This document shows positions 60,106-64,000 of a DNA stretch of 64,000 nt, in pieces. The position numbers and the translations under genes are program-made. The DNA is from Paragordius varius (lineage: Eukaryota > Nematomorpha). The DNA is taken from positions 3,782,001-3,846,000 of the forward strand of contig OZ176054.1 in assembly GCA_964247055.1 (NCBI GenBank), in the 5' to 3' direction. Every line of letters starts with the position of its first letter. Position 1 is the first letter of the stretch. Under the pieces are notes generated by a model that saw only the letters and a list, made by a program, of their open reading frames with translations, searched no databases and had not been told where the DNA came from.

Positions 60106-63100
60106 TTATATAATTTTTCCTGTCAATGTTGAAACTATGACATTTTTAACGTCCATTTGTATGAAAGTTTCTCTGCCTCCATTTGTCCAAACATCTTTGA
60201 TGTATTTACGTATTATATCGGTCCAAATTGTTTTGCATTTCTTAATTATATATATATATATAATATGAAAAAAAAGTATATAATCAAAATTTGAATATGT
60301 ATCAATTAAATATCGAGTTTATGGGTAAAAGTCGCCCTATAACAGTTATTGCTTTTTTGAAGTAAATTCAAATTGTTAGCCATAAATTAAATAGTAACTG
60401 TTTGTTCAATTTAATACTCTAAGAAGCGAAAACGAAATATGATTTTTAGCTACAAAAAATATATATATAAAATATTGATTAGGGTACCTCCATTTTGTAG
60501 TGAACGGTTTTCTCATCACGGTCTACCAAATGAAATGTAAAACTTTCTAAATATTTAAATATGTATTATTAACCATTTATTGCCTTTAAGTTTCTATGGA
60601 TAAAAAATAAAATTGTCTTGATTGGTAAAAAGCTAGAAAACAATTTATATTATGATTGAAAAATAAATTTTATTAATTATAAATGTATTTTATTGTACAA
60701 TTTTTGTTATATTTTTTCTAATATTATAAAAAATTTAATATATAAAATGAAATGTTTGATAAGTTATAGACATTAATTATTGCAAACACTATTTTAATTT
60801 TTACCATTAAGAGTGTTATGGTAAAGTTTTTTGTGTATTAATGTCCATGGTACGTGGAAAATTATGCGAATCGTCAAATCGATAATGAATGCGAGGCTTA
60901 AGATAACTAAACGCATCTATATACAAAAAAATTTAATATTACTCTCTAAAATATATGTTTATAAAAATATAGGAAATAAAATTAACTTAAAAATCTAAAT
61001 TTCACCAAGGTTATAAAACATTTACTGAGTAATTTACAAGTTTTTAGGCCTGACATAAAAAATTAATAATAAAAATAATTCTTATTGGTCAAAAAAATGC
61101 AACGTTTAAATAAGGCGAATAGATAAATCCATTATAATGTTCACTTAAGTTAAAAAAAATCCAATGCCTCATATCTAGGGTTGGGGTTAACCCGTCAAAA
61201 AAATAAGCCCGCTAATAAATGCATTCATTGGGTCATACCCAATATATATTGCTTCCAAATAAACTTTTTACAACAAATCAAACTTAGTATAAATTGTTTC
61301 AATAAAGTTAAAATCAAATATAATCATTAGAATTTTTTCGCTTATTCTTTCATTAAAGCAGTCACATTCATGCTAACCCAACTTTACTTAGATCCCACAA
61401 ATTAAATTATGTATCAACATATCTCGGGTTTATTTATAATACTTATTGTAAAATACTTCGATAAATTATTTTATTTCACTATAAATATAAATTATTTGTA
61501 ATTTACCCAAGTGAACATAATGTAAAAGACTAGTATAGATGGTAGTATGAAAAGGAGAACACTAAAGAAAAACGTTCCAATAAATAATTGGTCCATTTCA
61601 TAATTGGCATGGTCGACCCTTTTCCTAAGTGGATTCCATTTACAGCCCCGGAATAAACGGAATAGAGATCGTAAGGCAGTGAATACTAAACCATATAATC
61701 TAATTTACATGGTGGTTATCTTATAGCATAACTATAAACCTTAACATAATTCAATTATATTTTGGCTCTCATCTAATAAATCAATCTTAATTAATTTCTA
61801 ATTTCACGATTCAGACCCAGAAATGTAAAAGGACATTATCTTATAAAAATGGTTAATATAATCTGTTGTGAACACATTGGTTAAAATGGTTAACATCAAT
61901 TATAGTCTAATACAAAAGGTTCCAAAAGTGGCTTAGGATTTTTCTACCCGCGAAAAATATGGAAAAAAAACAAATAAATACTATTAAATTGAAAAAATAT
62001 CTTAGTATAATTTTGTATCATCTACTTTAAAATATTATTTTGTAATAATATTTTTTAGTATTATATCCCTTTTGTTAATTAACGCCATTAATTGCCGTGT
62101 AAAGTCGTTTAATATTTGTATATACCACATATTACCATTAAATTAAATTTCGGGTACTGTGACTTGACTTCTTCAAGGTAAAAATTATAATTTATACAAA
62201 TTTTTTATATACGATAACCGTAATATTCAAATTAATTAATAAACTAAAATATTTTAAAATGTCGGCAAATCTGAATATGTTTTTTTCAAATTTGCCAACG
62301 GAATAAACAAAAATGAAAATAAATAGCAGATGTATCGTGGTTGTAATTGTTACGTTTGAAATATATTAAATATTTGTTGTCAATGCTATATTTTTTCAAC
62401 GCGGCCCGCAGATTTTTTCAGCTGAAAATACGGCCCCTAAAGTCAATTGGATACCGTTGTCTTATAGCATTAACAAAAATTTAAAGATTCTAACTATTTC
62501 TATAAATATATGTATACAGTCATGTATCTCTTATTTTATCAAAAAAATATTTTTTTTTGTTAAATGGGTATACATATTTGGTAAAGAATGGAAAAACCAA
62601 GAGCTCTATGGTTATTCTTATACTTTTTTGATGAATATGATCCATTGTTAATGCCATAGATATTTTTTCCATCCTAAATATTTATACCCATTTAACGAAA
62701 AAAAATAAATTTTTGATAAAATAAAGGATACATGACTATATATTATAGCAAATTGTTTATTAACGGATTAAAAAAATGTGCATATATTATTGGTTAAAAA
62801 TTAATAAAAAAAATACTTGGAGGCATATACATAAATGCAGTAAATATGAAATGTGAGTAATGATATGGTATCGACCAATATGGCCAAAAAGTAGGTAAAA
62901 CCAAACCATAAGGAATACTTTGCAATCATAAACAAGTAGATCAGCGCAAAGCCAGATAATTTGACATATTCTATATGTATAATTAATAAATTATATAAAC
63001 AATTTTTTAGCAAAAATTAATAAAATTTTAAAATTTACCTGACCATAGTTTAACGTGAAAAAGATAAAAATATCCAAGAGATGATGTCAGAGGCCGTACT

Positions 63101-63385
63101 AATTTAAGACCAGAGGGAATACCCATTAACCAATTTATATTGTTTTTCAATCGAGATGATACCACCTTAACGTTAAAAATAATTTACCTCCATTAGATTC
63201 AATACCATAAGGCCATACTTATCATAATCAAAAAATTTGGCGAGTAAAAAATAAAATAGTAGGCCAAGAAAGGCGTTAAAAATTATAAATGCCACATGAG
63301 CTTTAATATCATAAAAAGTTTGGACTAAATGATATCTAAAAAAAGAATTAATTATTTTATTTTTTTTGTCCATGTGTTTATACAT
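60106..63385 (-). CDS. PIGQ: PIG-Q / GPI1, GPI-GlcNAc transferase subunit (short form)
   Basis: Seven exons (minus): 63188-63385, 63039-63165, 62817-62970, 61507-61699, 60805-60916, 60488-60546, 60106-60240. All junctions are in frame, giving 325 residues. PIG-Q stabilises the complex at the ER membrane that adds GlcNAc to phosphatidylinositol, the first step of GPI-anchor synthesis. Diagnostic matches: INWLMGIPSGLKLVRPL, SLGYFYLFHVKLW, DTISLLTFHIYCIYVYASK, SLFRLFRGCKWNPLRKRVD, YEMDQLFIGTFFFSVLLFIL, a PIG-Q-like FTWMRL membrane segment, and TIWTDIIRKYI near the end. Several hydrophobic helices are evident. The protein lacks the roughly 250-residue N-terminal region of the human form, and the next gene starts 47 bp upstream, leaving little room for more exons. 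Intron 1 is 22 nt. Intron 3 (1.1 kb) carries a MITE and hAT scraps. Confidence 0.92.
62518..62738. mobile_element. 220-bp MITE with long inverted repeats (CAGTCATG ends)
   Basis: CAGTCATGTATCTCTTATTT on the left and AAATAAAGGATACATGACT-like sequence on the right are ends of inverted repeats of about 90 bp. TA flanks suggest a Tc1/mariner-mobilised MITE. A split copy of the same family lies in Patched intron 2. Confidence 0.65.
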
Positions 63386-63432
63386 TTTTTATCATCTGAT
63401 TTACTTATTTTGAGTATATATTTACATCCGTC
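63386..63432. promoter_or_regulatory. 47-bp gap between divergent PIG-Q and RPL35 starts
   Basis: The start codons of two divergent genes lie 47 bp apart. No TATA box is obvious in such AT-rich sequence. A ribosomal-protein promoter may partly lie inside PIG-Q exon 1 or RPL35 intron 1. Confidence 0.6.
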
Positions 63433-63962
63433 ATGGTATTTTTAATTTTTATTTTGTAGAAAGTAAAAGCACGCGCCTTACGGGGAAAGAAAAAGGCAGA
63501 ATTATTAAAACTTTTAGATGATTTGAAGCAAGAATTATCTGAATTACGTGTCGCCAAGGTCACGGGTGGAGCACCGACCAAATTATCTAAAATGTAAATA
63601 TTTTATATGCATGTATTACCCTTAAATAATTTTTATTATTTAAGTTTAGACCATGCTAAACTATTGGCAATCAAAACCATTGTTTTTTTGATTAATGAAA
63701 AATTCACTGATTGTATCGCAATATTTATAGACATACCACCAGAAAATCAATTGCTCGTGTTTATACTATAATTAATCAAACACAAAAGGAAAACCTGCGA
63801 AAGTTTAATGCTAAATCCAAACGGTTACCATTGGATTTGCGTAAGAAGAAGACCCGTGCTATGAGGAGACAACTTACAAAACATGAAGCCAACATTAAAT
63901 CCAGGAAACAGCTTCGAAGGGAGAGATTATACCCTAGACGTGTTTATGCACTTAAGGCCTAA
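63433..63962 (+). CDS. RPL35: 60S ribosomal protein L35 (uL29)
   Basis: Three exons: 63433-63435 (the ATG alone), 63460-63593, 63731-63962. The product has 122 residues, as expected for uL29, which sits at the peptide exit tunnel. The sequence is highly conserved: [71 protein letters not shown] and [15 protein letters not shown]. Intron 1 is 24 nt. The only ATG close upstream is followed at once by a GT donor, and reading through it meets a stop at the acceptor TAG, so splicing is required. Intron 2 is 137 nt. Confidence 0.96.
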
Positions 63963-64000
63963 TAATTTATTTGTATTTTATGGTTATGATATAAAAATAA

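Noticed and set aside
61170-61400. GGGTTGGGGTTAACCC and TAACCCAACTTTAC as ends of a further hAT element in PIG-Q intron 3
   Set aside because: The inverted match is short and no 8-bp duplication could be found.

Overview
The window is nuclear DNA from a small-bodied, probably parasitic animal. Base composition is strongly AT-rich. Genes carry GT-AG introns, and the conserved proteins are animal-type: Patched, a FERRY3/C12orf4 homologue, PIG-Q, CWF19L2, FAAH2-like amidase, NSA2 and RPL35. Two features point toward flatworms or another fast-evolving lophotrochozoan such as a mesozoan. First introns are only 21-26 nt while later introns run to hundreds of bases, and there is a micro-exon gene encoding a secreted peptide. 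Both traits are known from schistosomes, and dicyemids are known for tiny introns. The phylum is inference from one window.

Layout. 1-9 kb: a single-exon GT31 glycosyltransferase gene (minus strand), then a nested transposon block containing two related terminal-repeat elements, a foldback element and a Helitron. 10-14.5 kb: a minus-strand micro-exon gene (signal peptide plus seven symmetric exons of 12-69 nt, all introns phase 1). 15-25.4 kb: a transposon field with a long-armed foldback element, a degenerate hAT, several TTAA-flanked MITEs inserted into one another, and a hammerhead ribozyme of Penelope/retrozyme type. 25.4-35.3 kb: a small MIT-like gene, then the divergent pair CWF19L2 (minus) and FAAH2-like amidase (plus). 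38.4-50.6 kb: a 15-exon Patched homologue of about 1,396 residues whose introns hold most of the local transposons. 50.8-64 kb: a very compact block in which FERRY3 (minus), NSA2 (plus), PIG-Q (minus) and RPL35 (plus) alternate with only 31, 28 and 47 bp between coding ends.

No operon or single pathway unites the genes. They are housekeeping genes (splicing, ribosome, GPI anchor, endosomal mRNA transport, lipid amide hydrolysis), one signalling receptor and one possible effector or neuropeptide gene. The most noteworthy points are the micro-exon gene, the 21-26 nt first introns, the tiny shared promoters, the Patched lacking the usual acidic relay residues of its sterol-sensing domain, and the hammerhead ribozyme. 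Exon models were built by eye from reading frame, splice sites and remembered family sequences. No alignment program was run.
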